A stretch of 6,064 nt of DNA from an uncultured Verrucomicrobiales bacterium (GCA_938001985.1 CALLBE010000167.1:1-6064); one strand, 5' to 3'. Shown: positions 1 through 5,876, counted from the first letter of the stretch. Translations and numbers: made by a program. The notes: generated by a model from the sequence alone, not told the origin.

Positions 1-517
1 ACTCATTGGTGTGAATATCTAACTCGACATACCCTCTTTGGTTGTGGGCTCCGTATTTGCTGATCTCTTTAGAACAAGGGCATAAGGTCGCCACAGGAAC
101 GATCACCTTATAAACGCTATGCTGCTTCTCATTATCCTGAATGCACGAAGTCAGAGTGACGTCATAATTAATCAAAGACTCCTTACCACTCACAGGAGCT
201 TTTCTTTTTGAAAAATAAGTAAATTTAAAACTTACGGAACAGGTTGATGAATCCAAACGCTGGTTAATAATCTCTCCCAACTGTGAAGGATTACTTAAAT
301 CTAATACGGAGCCAAACTCCTCTAAAGATTCTAAAAATCGAGACATGTGAGTGCCTTTAACATCGGCAGGCAATTCAACCCCCATTGTCAACTCGGCCAC
401 GGTAGGCACAGGCTCTCCAGCCTTTGATAAAATAGAGAGAGGCGTTTGGACATCGGAGACGCCTACTTCCTGAATTAACACTCCCCTTGAATCTGATTCA
501 GTTTGAATATCCTTCAA
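1..517 (-). CDS. folE2: GTP cyclohydrolase FolE2 (type IB), 3' end cut by window edge
   Basis: FolE2 converts GTP to 7,8-dihydroneopterin triphosphate, the first step of folate synthesis, in the cytoplasm. Type IB enzymes can use metals other than zinc, and in many bacteria they back up zinc-dependent FolE. I translated 172 residues by hand without a frame break; the family is about 260 long, so the last third lies outside. Typical segments are an N-terminal KDIQ...SDSRG...VGVSD stretch, GTHMSRF in the middle, and CPCSKEIS.YGAHNQR near residues 146-161. C146 and H158 correspond to the metal-ligand Cys and His of studied FolE2; the remaining ligands would lie past the edge. The start is TTG at 517-515, because an in-frame TGA lies two codons upstream, the KDIQ motif follows directly, and AAGG (531-528) sits 10 bases ahead. 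It is the last gene after rpmG and rpsR, separated from them by a likely terminator. Identity is very secure; the start is fairly secure. Confidence 0.95.
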   Translation of the reverse strand, partial: MKDIQTESDSRGVLIQEVGVSDVQTPLSILSKAGEPVPTVAELTMGVELPADVKGTHMSRFLESLEEFGSVLDLSNPSQLGEIINQRLDSSTCSVSFKFTYFSKRKAPVSGKESLINYDVTLTSCIQDNEKQHSVYKVIVPVATLCPCSKEISKYGAHNQRGYVELDIHTNE

Positions 518-525
518 AATTCAAA
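502..525 (-). promoter_or_regulatory. Hairpin enclosing the folE2 start codon
   Basis: A 7-base inverted repeat, TTTGAAT (525-519) and ATTCAAA (508-502) on the minus strand, leaves a 10-base loop at 518-509. The loop holds the TTG start codon of folE2 and its second codon. The weak ribosome-binding sequence AAGG is just outside on the 5' side. The stem is A/T-rich, with one G-C pair, and so is not very stable. It may modulate initiation, or it may be chance in A/T-rich DNA. Confidence 0.3.
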
Positions 526-539
526 AACCTTAGATATAG

Positions 540-572
540 AAAAAACTTGCCACGTCATTTACGAAGCAAGTT
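540..572 (-). terminator. Rho-independent terminator (or attenuator) between rpsR and folE2
   Basis: Read on the minus strand, AACTTGC (572-566) pairs with GCAAGTT (550-544). A further 3-pair inner stem, CGT/ACG, is separated by a 2x2 internal mismatch and closed by a 5-base loop. The last two bases of the outer stem start a run of six T (545-540). This is the layout of an intrinsic terminator. It sits 24 bases after the rpsR stop and 23 bases before the folE2 start, so it would end or reduce transcription coming from rpmG-rpsR before folE2. Confidence 0.65.
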
Positions 573-573
573 C

Positions 574-586
574 TTGAATCAATCTC
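574..586 (-). promoter_or_regulatory. Possible operator half-site upstream of folE2
   Basis: On the minus strand this stretch begins GAGATTGATT. The first eight bases, GAGATTGA, match the core of the candidate operators upstream of rpmG and of the metal-binding protein gene. The second half does not complete the palindrome, and no convincing promoter sits beside it. It overlaps the region between the rpsR stop and the terminator hairpin. It is a weak candidate only. Confidence 0.2.
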
Positions 587-595
587 TCCTTATAA

Positions 596-838
596 TTAAG
601 GATGTAAATTAAGTGCTCTAGCGCGCTTAATTTCCTTCGTAATTAAGCGGTGAACTTTAGCGGAAACACCCGTGATACGGCGTGATAAAATCTTGCCTGT
701 TTGCGTAGTGAATTTAGCCAAGAATTCTGGATTCAAGTAGTTGATTTTTTCTACAGGAATATCAAGGCGGCGTCTAGTCATACGCTTGTTCGCCTTGCGG
801 AAATTAATACGACGTTGAACTGTCTTTGGTTGTGACAT
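596..838 (-). CDS. rpsR: Small-subunit ribosomal protein S18, cysteine-free form
   Basis: S18 binds 16S rRNA in the platform of the 30S subunit, next to S6. The product has 80 residues, normal for the family. The C-terminal two thirds carry the family hallmark: INY, then FTTQTGKILSRRITG (about residues 44-58), then SAKVHRLITKEIKRARALNL (59-78). The N-terminus is strongly basic. There is no cysteine; where many S18 proteins have a Cys in an RRxFCRF context, this one reads RRINFRK. It therefore belongs to the zinc-free form. The ATG at 838 lies 11 bases after the rpmG stop, so the two are surely co-transcribed. No clear Shine-Dalgarno sequence precedes it. S18 is usually encoded with rpsF, ssb and rplI; none is present here, which fits a second, stress-type copy or a relocated single copy. 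Whether a cysteine-containing paralogue exists cannot be seen. Confidence 0.95.
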   Translation of the reverse strand: MSQPKTVQRRINFRKANKRMTRRRLDIPVEKINYLNPEFLAKFTTQTGKILSRRITGVSAKVHRLITKEIKRARALNLHP

Positions 839-849
839 AATATAAATAA

Positions 850-1023
850 TTAGCGTTTTTCGCGGTGTAATGTACGGCGGTTAAGGAACGGATTGAACTT
901 AACTTTTTCAAGACGCCCTGGTGTACGGACACTTTTTTTGTTGCGTGTTGTTACGTAAGTGGACACAGGCTTCCCTTCAGCCCTTGCTTCCGTACATTCT
1001 AAGATGATGATGTCTCTTGCCAT
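850..1023 (-). CDS. rpmG: Large-subunit ribosomal protein L33, without an intact zinc site
   Basis: L33 is a small protein of the 50S subunit near the E site. The reading frame gives 57 residues starting [20 protein letters not shown] and ending RRTLHREKR. The central YVTTRNKK...[11 protein letters not shown] segment and the final TLHRE are typical L33. Zinc-binding L33 has two CxxC pairs. Here only the first cysteine of the first pair remains (C10; its partner position 13 is Ala), and the second pair is replaced by N44-P-F-L47. Zinc cannot be bound in the usual way. A well-formed promoter and a candidate repressor site lie directly upstream, making this the first gene of an rpmG-rpsR transcript that may read into folE2. 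There is no visible Shine-Dalgarno sequence before the ATG at 1023. Identity is secure; its stress-specific role is inferred. Confidence 0.93.
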   Translation of the reverse strand: MARDIIILECTEARAEGKPVSTYVTTRNKKSVRTPGRLEKVKFNPFLNRRTLHREKR

Positions 1024-1028
1024 TTAAT

Positions 1029-1043
1029 TGAGATTGATTTTGA
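1029..1043. promoter_or_regulatory. Candidate metal-responsive operator of rpmG-rpsR
   Basis: On the plus strand the site reads TGAGATTGATTTTGA. It matches 12 of 15 bases of the perfect palindrome upstream of the metal-binding protein gene, including the first nine in a row, although its own symmetry is imperfect (4 of 7 pairs). It begins 7 bases downstream of the -10 box and covers the expected transcription start, where a bound repressor would block initiation. The length and 7-1-7 form are those of Fur/Zur-family sites; the binding protein is not identified. Confidence 0.5.
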
Positions 1044-1050
1044 GTTCGAC

Positions 1051-1078
1051 ATAATACGGTGAATTTCAGCTTAGTCAA
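1051..1078 (-). promoter_or_regulatory. Sigma-70-type promoter of rpmG-rpsR
   Basis: On the minus strand, TTGACT (1078-1073, five of six consensus bases) is followed after 16 bases by TATTAT (1056-1051). Transcription would start near 1044, giving a leader of about 20 bases before the rpmG ATG at 1023. It lies in the 134-base gap between aroC and rpmG, so the ribosomal genes do not depend on aroC transcription. Confidence 0.6.
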
Positions 1079-1157
1079 CTGAATAATCACAGCTTTATTG
1101 ATTGATTTATTTCCACTTTGTTATGAAAAAAACAAGGGATTAAAACCACTGCCTTCT

Positions 1158-2285
1158 CTATAAAACATCATGAATACTAGGAAGCAAACTATCTGGCAAC
1201 AAAGGTGCGTTTTGTCCTCGCTGACGCAACGCGTGATCGACTAAAACCAGCGCTGCCATGGCCTCCACAATAGGAACCGCACGTGGCAACACACAAGCAT
1301 CATGGCGCCCTCTGCCTTTTAATTCCGTATCTTCCTTATCGGTAGAGACGGTTGGTTGCTCCGTCATGATGGTAGCCGTTGGCTTGAAAGCGACTCTGAA
1401 GACTAAATTCTCACCATTCGTCAATCCACCCTGAGTTCCCCCCGAGCGATTCGTCAGCGTCCTCACTGAACCGTCTTTCATCTTAAAGTGATCATTGTGC
1501 TCACTGCCTGACATCTTCGTTCCTTCAAAACCGGAACCGATCTCAAAACCCTTGGTCGCTGGCAAACTCAGCATCGCCTTGGCCAAGTCTGCATCGATTT
1601 TATCGAAAACAGGTTCACCCAATCCCGTTGGCACGCCACGAACAACACACTCAACCACACCGCCGATTGAATCTCCTTTGGAGCGGACTTCTTTAATACG
1701 CTCAATCATTGGCTCGACCATTTTTGGATCTCCTGTACGGACAATATTGGACTCAATGTCCTCGAACTGGACGGTCTCTGAATCAACATCAGCCACCAAA
1801 TCTTGAATCGACTTCACATACGAAACAATCTCCAGATTAGGCGCTAGATAGTTCAAAACTTTTTTAGCCACTGCCGCCGCCGCAACACGACCAATGGTCT
1901 CACGAGCGGAAGCGCGACCGCCCCCAGCCCAAGCTCTCAAGCCGTATTTAGCATCATAAGTATAGTCAGCATGCGATGGACGGTATTTAGTACGCATCTC
2001 ATCATAAGAACCAGAGCGCTGATCCTTATTCTTCACCATGATTGAAATCGGGGTGCCCAGCGTGATGCCATTAAACGTACCGGATAAAATCTGACAAGTG
2101 TCCTCTTCTTTCCTAGGCGTGACAATATCACTCTGCCCTGGACGACGGCGGTCTAGGTCAACCTGTACATCCTCTTCCGTCAAAGGCACTTGAGGTGGAC
2201 AACCATCAATAATTACACCGACTGCGCCCCCATGAGATTCCCCATAAGTAGTAATTCTAAAACTGTGCCCAAAGCTACTTGCCAT
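1158..2285 (-). CDS. aroC: Chorismate synthase
   Basis: AroC performs the last step of the shikimate pathway, turning 5-enolpyruvylshikimate-3-phosphate into chorismate with reduced FMN as cofactor, in the cytoplasm. The 375-residue product is close to the usual 350-390. All three family signatures are present: [14 protein letters not shown] at 15-28, GGRASARET at 122-130, and [17 protein letters not shown] starting at 327. The two conserved active-site histidines are H18 and H105 (in RPSHAD). The start at ATG 2285 gives the standard [16 protein letters not shown] beginning. A promoter-like element ends only six bases before this ATG, so the message may be leaderless; no Shine-Dalgarno sequence is seen. 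It sits between two putative metal-response units. Chorismate feeds p-aminobenzoate and so folate, a loose link to folE2, but the placement may be accidental. The gene is complete, with no oddity in the protein. Confidence 0.98.
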   Translation of the reverse strand: MASSFGHSFRITTYGESHGGAVGVIIDGCPPQVPLTEEDVQVDLDRRRPGQSDIVTPRKEEDTCQILSGTFNGITLGTPISIMVKNKDQRSGSYDEMRTKYRPSHADYTYDAKYGLRAWAGGGRASARETIGRVAAAAVAKKVLNYLAPNLEIVSYVKSIQDLVADVDSETVQFEDIESNIVRTGDPKMVEPMIERIKEVRSKGDSIGGVVECVVRGVPTGLGEPVFDKIDADLAKAMLSLPATKGFEIGSGFEGTKMSGSEHNDHFKMKDGSVRTLTNRSGGTQGGLTNGENLVFRVAFKPTATIMTEQPTVSTDKEDTELKGRGRHDACVLPRAVPIVEAMAALVLVDHALRQRGQNAPLLPDSLLPSIHDVL

Positions 2286-2291
2286 GCATCA

Positions 2292-2320
2292 ATATTAAAA
2301 TGACGACTTCTGAATGGCAA
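2292..2320 (-). promoter_or_regulatory. Probable aroC promoter
   Basis: On the minus strand, TTGCCA (2320-2315, five of six -35 consensus bases) is followed after 17 bases by TAATAT (2297-2292, four of six -10 bases). Six bases separate the -10 box from the aroC ATG, so the transcript would begin at or next to the start codon. It lies inside the 58-base gap after the DUF3147 gene. No terminator is visible in that gap, so read-through from the metal operon is also possible. Confidence 0.5.
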
Positions 2321-2343
2321 CTCTTCGTTATCCTTATTTTTAA

Positions 2344-2697
2344 TTAAGGGAGCAAATCAATGCCAAAGTTCTTGAGCACCAATGCGAAAAGCACAAAAAA
2401 GACCACGGTGACAACTAAATTAACCGCTAAGTTCGGCCAAAAAGTCCACCCTTGATCAAAGAGCCAAGGCATGAGCAAAAACATTGGCAATGTTGGAATC
2501 ACATACCAAAACGTATAATAAGCATGCGCATGAAGCTTCTCCGTAGGTTGTTTTTCCACATACAACCAAATCAAGGTCAAAATCGTCACCATGGGTAATG
2601 AAGCAATCAAAGCGCCCATCTTCCCTGACCTCTTCGCCACTTCGGAAATAACGACAATCAACAAAGCGGTCACCGCGTATTTAAAAATCAGATACAT
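2344..2697 (-). CDS. Small integral membrane protein, DUF3147-type
   Basis: The 117-residue product is almost entirely membrane protein. Four hydrophobic segments are visible, at about residues 3-21, 28-47, 62-80 and 89-111, with a short polar loop (EKQPTEKLHAHA) between the second and third. Segments such as GKMGALIASLPMVTI, FWYVIPTLPMFLLMPWL and FWPNLAVNLVVT resemble what I recall of DUF3147, a family without an assigned function. It starts 5 bases after the stop of the metal permease gene, so it is surely the fourth gene of that operon. It is far too short to be a second ABC permease, and a single HAH is all it has that resembles a metal ligand. A role beside the metal transporter is possible only by association. 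Similar small proteins occur in many unrelated contexts. Confidence 0.8.
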   Translation of the reverse strand: MYLIFKYAVTALLIVVISEVAKRSGKMGALIASLPMVTILTLIWLYVEKQPTEKLHAHAYYTFWYVIPTLPMFLLMPWLFDQGWTFWPNLAVNLVVTVVFFVLFALVLKNFGIDLLP

Positions 2698-2702
2698 ATA
2701 AC

Positions 2703-4073
2703 TTAGCTTAATGGTTTTTCGTGCGGCTCCAAAGGAATAAGCTCTTCTTTTAAACGGGCCTCAAACAGCTCGTTCAATTCTCGCGCTATCTCAGGGGTGG
2801 TGATCTCTTCTATTTGCTCAACAAATTGATGAATATAAAGACTCGCCACTTCGGAATGCTCCAATAAATAAAGCTCAGTCAATCGATGAGTCCTCGCTGT
2901 CTCGATTGCCAAATCCATGCCTTTTCGAGTCAATCGCACTAATTTATTCTCTCGAACTAAAATCGCCCCTTGTTTTTTTAAACGACTTAAAACACTCCTC
3001 AACTTGCTCACCTTCCAGCATCGATTATCAACCACCGTCTGCGGGTTAAAATCGACATCTGCCAGTTGTTTAGAAAACGGTAACCCACATAAAAGACGCA
3101 CCTGCTGTTGATGCTCCAAATTATCAAAAGCCGCTCTCAAGAACTGGTTTTCTGCTAAACGCCTCTCCAACTTAAGCACGCTCAGCTTTCTCACTAAAAT
3201 ACCTTTTCTAAGACCAATCAATAAACTGAGAGCAAAAATTACCGCCATCGACACAATAATAGCCGCCCCCGCTGGCATGTTTGTGATGGTTGCGCTTAAA
3301 ATCACGCCAAAGCAAGCCCCGAGCGCACCACACAATGCCGATATAATCAAAGTAGGCCGCATGGACTGAGTCCATAAACGAGCGGTCGCCGGTGGTATGA
3401 TAAACATCGCCATCACCAACAAAAGACCAACCGTGCTCATCCCTATAATAGCAACCAGCAAGCAAAGGAACATCAACCCCTCATCCACTCTTCGCCTAGG
3501 CAAGCCCTGCACCCTCGCAAAATCCTCATCAAAACAGAGAATATTAAGCTCTTTGAAAAATAAACTACAGACGACAATCGCCCCCAATGAAACCCATAAA
3601 ATAAGCAACGCCTCGTCCGTCACCATCGAGGCCACCATGCCAAACATATAGTACTCCAACCCTGAGCTATCGGCAAAACCTGAGTGTGGAATGATGGACT
3701 TCACCACAATACCAATGGCATAGAAAAAAGTGAGATTGATCGCTAATGAAGCATCCGCTTTGATTTTAGAATTAACCTGAAGCCACTTAACCCCCAAGGA
3801 AGAAAACCAACCAAACAACATCCCCCCCAGTGCAATGAGAGCGTAGTTTTTTTCATCAAAACCCAGTGAACCTCCCAATAAAAAGGCCAACGTAATCCCA
3901 GGCAAGGTGGCGTGGCCAACCGTATCGGAAATCAATGACTTCTTTCTAAACAGCAAGAAGCACCCCAAAAAACCAGTGGCACAGCCTAAAAAGGTCACCC
4001 CCAGGAAAATCACCTGAAGGTTATGAGAGGGCGCCAACAATAGCGCTCTTAATTCTAGCAACCACTCGATCAT
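2703..4073 (-). CDS. Metal ABC transporter permease fused to a DtxR-like repressor domain
   Basis: Residues 1 to about 288 form an ABC-3 family (ZnuB/TroC/MntB) inner-membrane permease with eight or so hydrophobic helices; SDTVGHATLPGI at 49-60 is the family motif near the substrate path. A cytoplasmic tail, about 289-456, follows. It contains a winged helix (about 342-385, with KLRSVLSRLKKQGAILV and LVRLTRKG) and then THRLTELYLL and VEQIEE...PEIARELNELF, the dimerisation and metal-binding part of DtxR/MntR repressors. Compared with MntR, H396, E419 and E422 sit where ligands are expected, while the last His is replaced by E423. A plain ZnuB is about 270-290 residues, so this is a fusion, as in the chlamydial YtgCR protein and some TroC-like permeases. 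It begins 12 bases after the ATPase stop. No second permease gene follows, so a homodimeric channel is likely. The metal (Zn or Mn) cannot be settled from sequence; the gene symbol is left open for that reason. Confidence 0.93.
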   Translation of the reverse strand: MIEWLLELRALLLAPSHNLQVIFLGVTFLGCATGFLGCFLLFRKKSLISDTVGHATLPGITLAFLLGGSLGFDEKNYALIALGGMLFGWFSSLGVKWLQVNSKIKADASLAINLTFFYAIGIVVKSIIPHSGFADSSGLEYYMFGMVASMVTDEALLILWVSLGAIVVCSLFFKELNILCFDEDFARVQGLPRRRVDEGLMFLCLLVAIIGMSTVGLLLVMAMFIIPPATARLWTQSMRPTLIISALCGALGACFGVILSATITNMPAGAAIIVSMAVIFALSLLIGLRKGILVRKLSVLKLERRLAENQFLRAAFDNLEHQQQVRLLCGLPFSKQLADVDFNPQTVVDNRCWKVSKLRSVLSRLKKQGAILVRENKLVRLTRKGMDLAIETARTHRLTELYLLEHSEVASLYIHQFVEQIEEITTPEIARELNELFEARLKEELIPLEPHEKPLS

Positions 4074-4085
4074 CTTATCACGTCT

Positions 4086-4883
4086 CTATAGAGGTCGCCT
4101 CAATTCCTCAAGCCGAGCCAAGGAGTCAGTAAGCTTAGTCAATACATCCGAACGCCCACCGTAACACTTCTTCAAAGCCTCTTCCGTAAAGGTGTCCACC
4201 ATCGCGCCTGAAGCCACCACTTGAACATTCAACATCGCAATGTGATCAAAGTAATCCGCGACTGTTGGCAAATCATGGTGAACGCAAACAACGCTCGCGC
4301 CTTCTGTCTTAAGCTCCTGCATCAACCTCAAAATCACCTTTTCAGTCGTTGCATCAATGCCAACAAACGGCTCATCCATTAAATATAAATCTGCCTTTTG
4401 AACCAAAGCTCTGGCGAGAAAAACACGCTGTTGCTGACCTCCCGAAAGCTCGCCAATCTGACGATCCGCAAATGCAAGCATCCCCACTCGGTCTAAAGCC
4501 TCATCAGCCTGGGCTCTTTCTTTTTTACCCACCCAGCGGAATAGTCCCATGGATTTATACAGCCCCATCACCACCACATCTCTCGCGTTGATGGGATAGT
4601 CCCAATCCACACTCCCTCGCTGAGGGATGTAAGCAATGCGGTGCTTCACCTTCTCATAAGGCTGATTAAAAAAGTTAATGGAACCTGAGTTCGAAGGAAT
4701 CAACCCCAGTGCTGCCTTTAAAAAAGTACTTTTCCCCGCTCCATTCGGCCCAATAATAGCCGTCAAGGTTTGGGCTGGGATTTCTAAATCAACCTCCCAC
4801 AAAGCAGGCTTACGGTCATAACAAACCGTAAGGTGCTTGGCTGAAAGCACAGCCTTTTCACTCTCGTCAAGAGGCGTGCTCAT
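4086..4883 (-). CDS. Metal ABC transporter ATP-binding protein (ZnuC/TroB/MntB class)
   Basis: This cytoplasmic ATPase would drive transition-metal import by the neighbouring permease. The 265 residues carry a full set of ABC motifs: Walker A GPNGAGKST at 45-53, Q-loop Q88, signature LSGGQ at 146-150, Walker B LYLMDEP at 166-172 with catalytic E171, and the switch histidine H203 in VHHDL. The Q-loop context, IPQRGSVDWDYPI at 86-98, is characteristic of the manganese/zinc/iron chelate family, close to TroB and MntB-type ATPases. Its ATG overlaps the last base of the upstream binding-protein stop codon (TAATG at 4885-4881), suggesting translational coupling. Family and role in metal import are secure; zinc against manganese is not. 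Zinc is favoured only by the nearby zinc-free ribosomal proteins and FolE2. Confidence 0.95.
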   Translation of the reverse strand: MSTPLDESEKAVLSAKHLTVCYDRKPALWEVDLEIPAQTLTAIIGPNGAGKSTFLKAALGLIPSNSGSINFFNQPYEKVKHRIAYIPQRGSVDWDYPINARDVVVMGLYKSMGLFRWVGKKERAQADEALDRVGMLAFADRQIGELSGGQQQRVFLARALVQKADLYLMDEPFVGIDATTEKVILRLMQELKTEGASVVCVHHDLPTVADYFDHIAMLNVQVVASGAMVDTFTEEALKKCYGGRSDVLTKLTDSLARLEELRRPL

Positions 4884-5833
4884 TAATGATGAGAAAGCTT
4901 ACCATTAAGGCCTTTTTCAGGCGCTTCGCCTCCTAAAGCACGAGTAATCATCGTCACATTGTGATCAATCATACCAATATAAGTACCCTCATAGCTCCCC
5001 GCCTTACCGGTAGCGTCAGAATAAAGTTCACCACCAATAACAACCTCGTGCCCCTTAGCCTTAGCCCCTGCAATCAAGGCCTGTAGGTTGCGGTTTGAAA
5101 CAATGTTCTCAACAAAGATGGCTTTAATATCTCTCTCGATGATGAAGTTAACCAGCTTATCAATATCCTTAATCGAAGCTTCTGATTCTGTCGTCACACC
5201 TTGAGCGGCTCTAACTTCAATACCATAAGCTCTTGCAAAATAGTTGAAGGCATCATGAGCGGTGATTAACACACGACTTTTCTCAGGAATCGTTGCGATG
5301 CATTTTTTAGCATACTCGTCTAACTTCTTAAGCTCAGCAATGTAGCTCTCCGCATTTTTAAGATAAAACGCCTTATTTCCCTCATCCAATTCGCCCATGG
5401 CTTTAGCCACCGCTTTGGTTGCGTTCATCCATGACGCCACATCATTCCATACATGCGGATCCCAATGACCGTCAAAACCCTCTGGCTCTAAAAGATAGCC
5501 TTCGTCTAATAACTCAGTTACCGGGTAGGTTGGGATGCCTTTTCTAGACATTTTCGCAAAACTGTCGGCCATTCTGCCTTCGAGCATCAAACCTGAATAA
5601 AAAATAGCATCCGCCTTGAACAACTTAACCAAGTCATCACGTGTAGGTTTGTACAAATGAGGATCCACGCCCTCTTTCATCAATCCCGTTACCGTTGCCC
5701 TGTCTCCAGCAATATTCGCAACAATATCAGTCACCATCGTGCACGTTGTGACTAAATTAAGCTTTTTAGCGCTCGCGATAGACAACCCTAAAAGCAGAGC
5801 CACCACTGCTTTTTGAAATAAGATCTTACTCAT
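4883..5833 (-). CDS. Periplasmic metal-binding protein of the ABC importer (TroA/ZnuA family)
   Basis: This protein captures a divalent metal in the periplasm and hands it to the permease. It has 316 residues, the usual length. A signal peptide covers residues 1-22 (basic MSKILFQK, hydrophobic core, ASA before K23); there is no lipobox cysteine, so it is a soluble secreted protein of a Gram-negative cell. The cluster A-1 binding site is complete: H59 (GVDPHLYKPT), H127 (WDPHVWND), H193 (TAHDAFNYF) and D273 (ELYSDATG), with the same three-His-one-Asp pattern and near-identical spacing as TroA. The His/Asp-rich loop found in many ZnuA proteins is missing. The ending GTYIGM..HNV is typical of TroA-like members. 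It is first in the operon, behind a promoter with a perfect palindrome. Function in metal uptake is very likely; the preferred metal (Zn or Mn) is uncertain. Confidence 0.95.
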   Translation of the reverse strand: MSKILFQKAVVALLLGLSIASAKKLNLVTTCTMVTDIVANIAGDRATVTGLMKEGVDPHLYKPTRDDLVKLFKADAIFYSGLMLEGRMADSFAKMSRKGIPTYPVTELLDEGYLLEPEGFDGHWDPHVWNDVASWMNATKAVAKAMGELDEGNKAFYLKNAESYIAELKKLDEYAKKCIATIPEKSRVLITAHDAFNYFARAYGIEVRAAQGVTTESEASIKDIDKLVNFIIERDIKAIFVENIVSNRNLQALIAGAKAKGHEVVIGGELYSDATGKAGSYEGTYIGMIDHNVTMITRALGGEAPEKGLNGKLSHH

Positions 5834-5853
5834 GCGTTTTTACATATCACCAG

Positions 5854-5868
5854 TGAGATTCAATCTCA
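5854..5868. promoter_or_regulatory. Perfect palindromic operator of the metal-uptake operon
   Basis: TGAGATTCAATCTCA is a perfect 7-1-7 palindrome. It starts 8 bases downstream of the proposed -10 box and lies 21 bases before the ATG of the binding-protein gene. This form and size are those of Fur/Zur-family boxes (compare the TGA...TCA ends of Fur sites). A related site lies at the same relative position before rpmG. The likely regulator is a zinc- or manganese-sensing repressor, either a Zur encoded elsewhere or the DtxR-like tail of the permease. Confidence 0.65.
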
Positions 5869-5876
5869 ACAAAAAA

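Noticed and set aside
1081..1110. Repeated ATTGATT-type sequence between aroC and rpmG
   Set aside because: Only a short A/T-rich repetition without symmetry or unit structure; it does not match the operator motif well.
1126..1155. Possible terminator after aroC
   Set aside because: A run of seven T on the minus strand follows AAGG...CCTT, but the stem is only four pairs with a 14-base loop. This is too weak to call.
1495..1806. Plus-strand open frame of about 100 codons inside aroC
   Set aside because: It lies wholly antisense to a gene with all chorismate synthase signatures; the translation is of low complexity and resembles no family I know.
2286..2343. Terminator at the end of the metal-uptake operon
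   Set aside because: I searched the gap for a stem followed by T residues and found none, so the operon end is undefined.
2917..3111. Plus-strand open frame inside the permease tail
   Set aside because: It is antisense to the DtxR-like domain, which has clear family features; there is no ribosome-binding site or promoter of its own.
3208..3651. Two further open frames, one on each strand, inside the permease
   Set aside because: Both overlap the transmembrane part of the permease in other frames and look like shadows of its codon pattern.
4349..4591. Plus-strand open frame inside the ATPase gene
   Set aside because: It is antisense to the segment coding for the Q-loop, ABC signature and Walker B motifs, and its protein has no recognisable feature.
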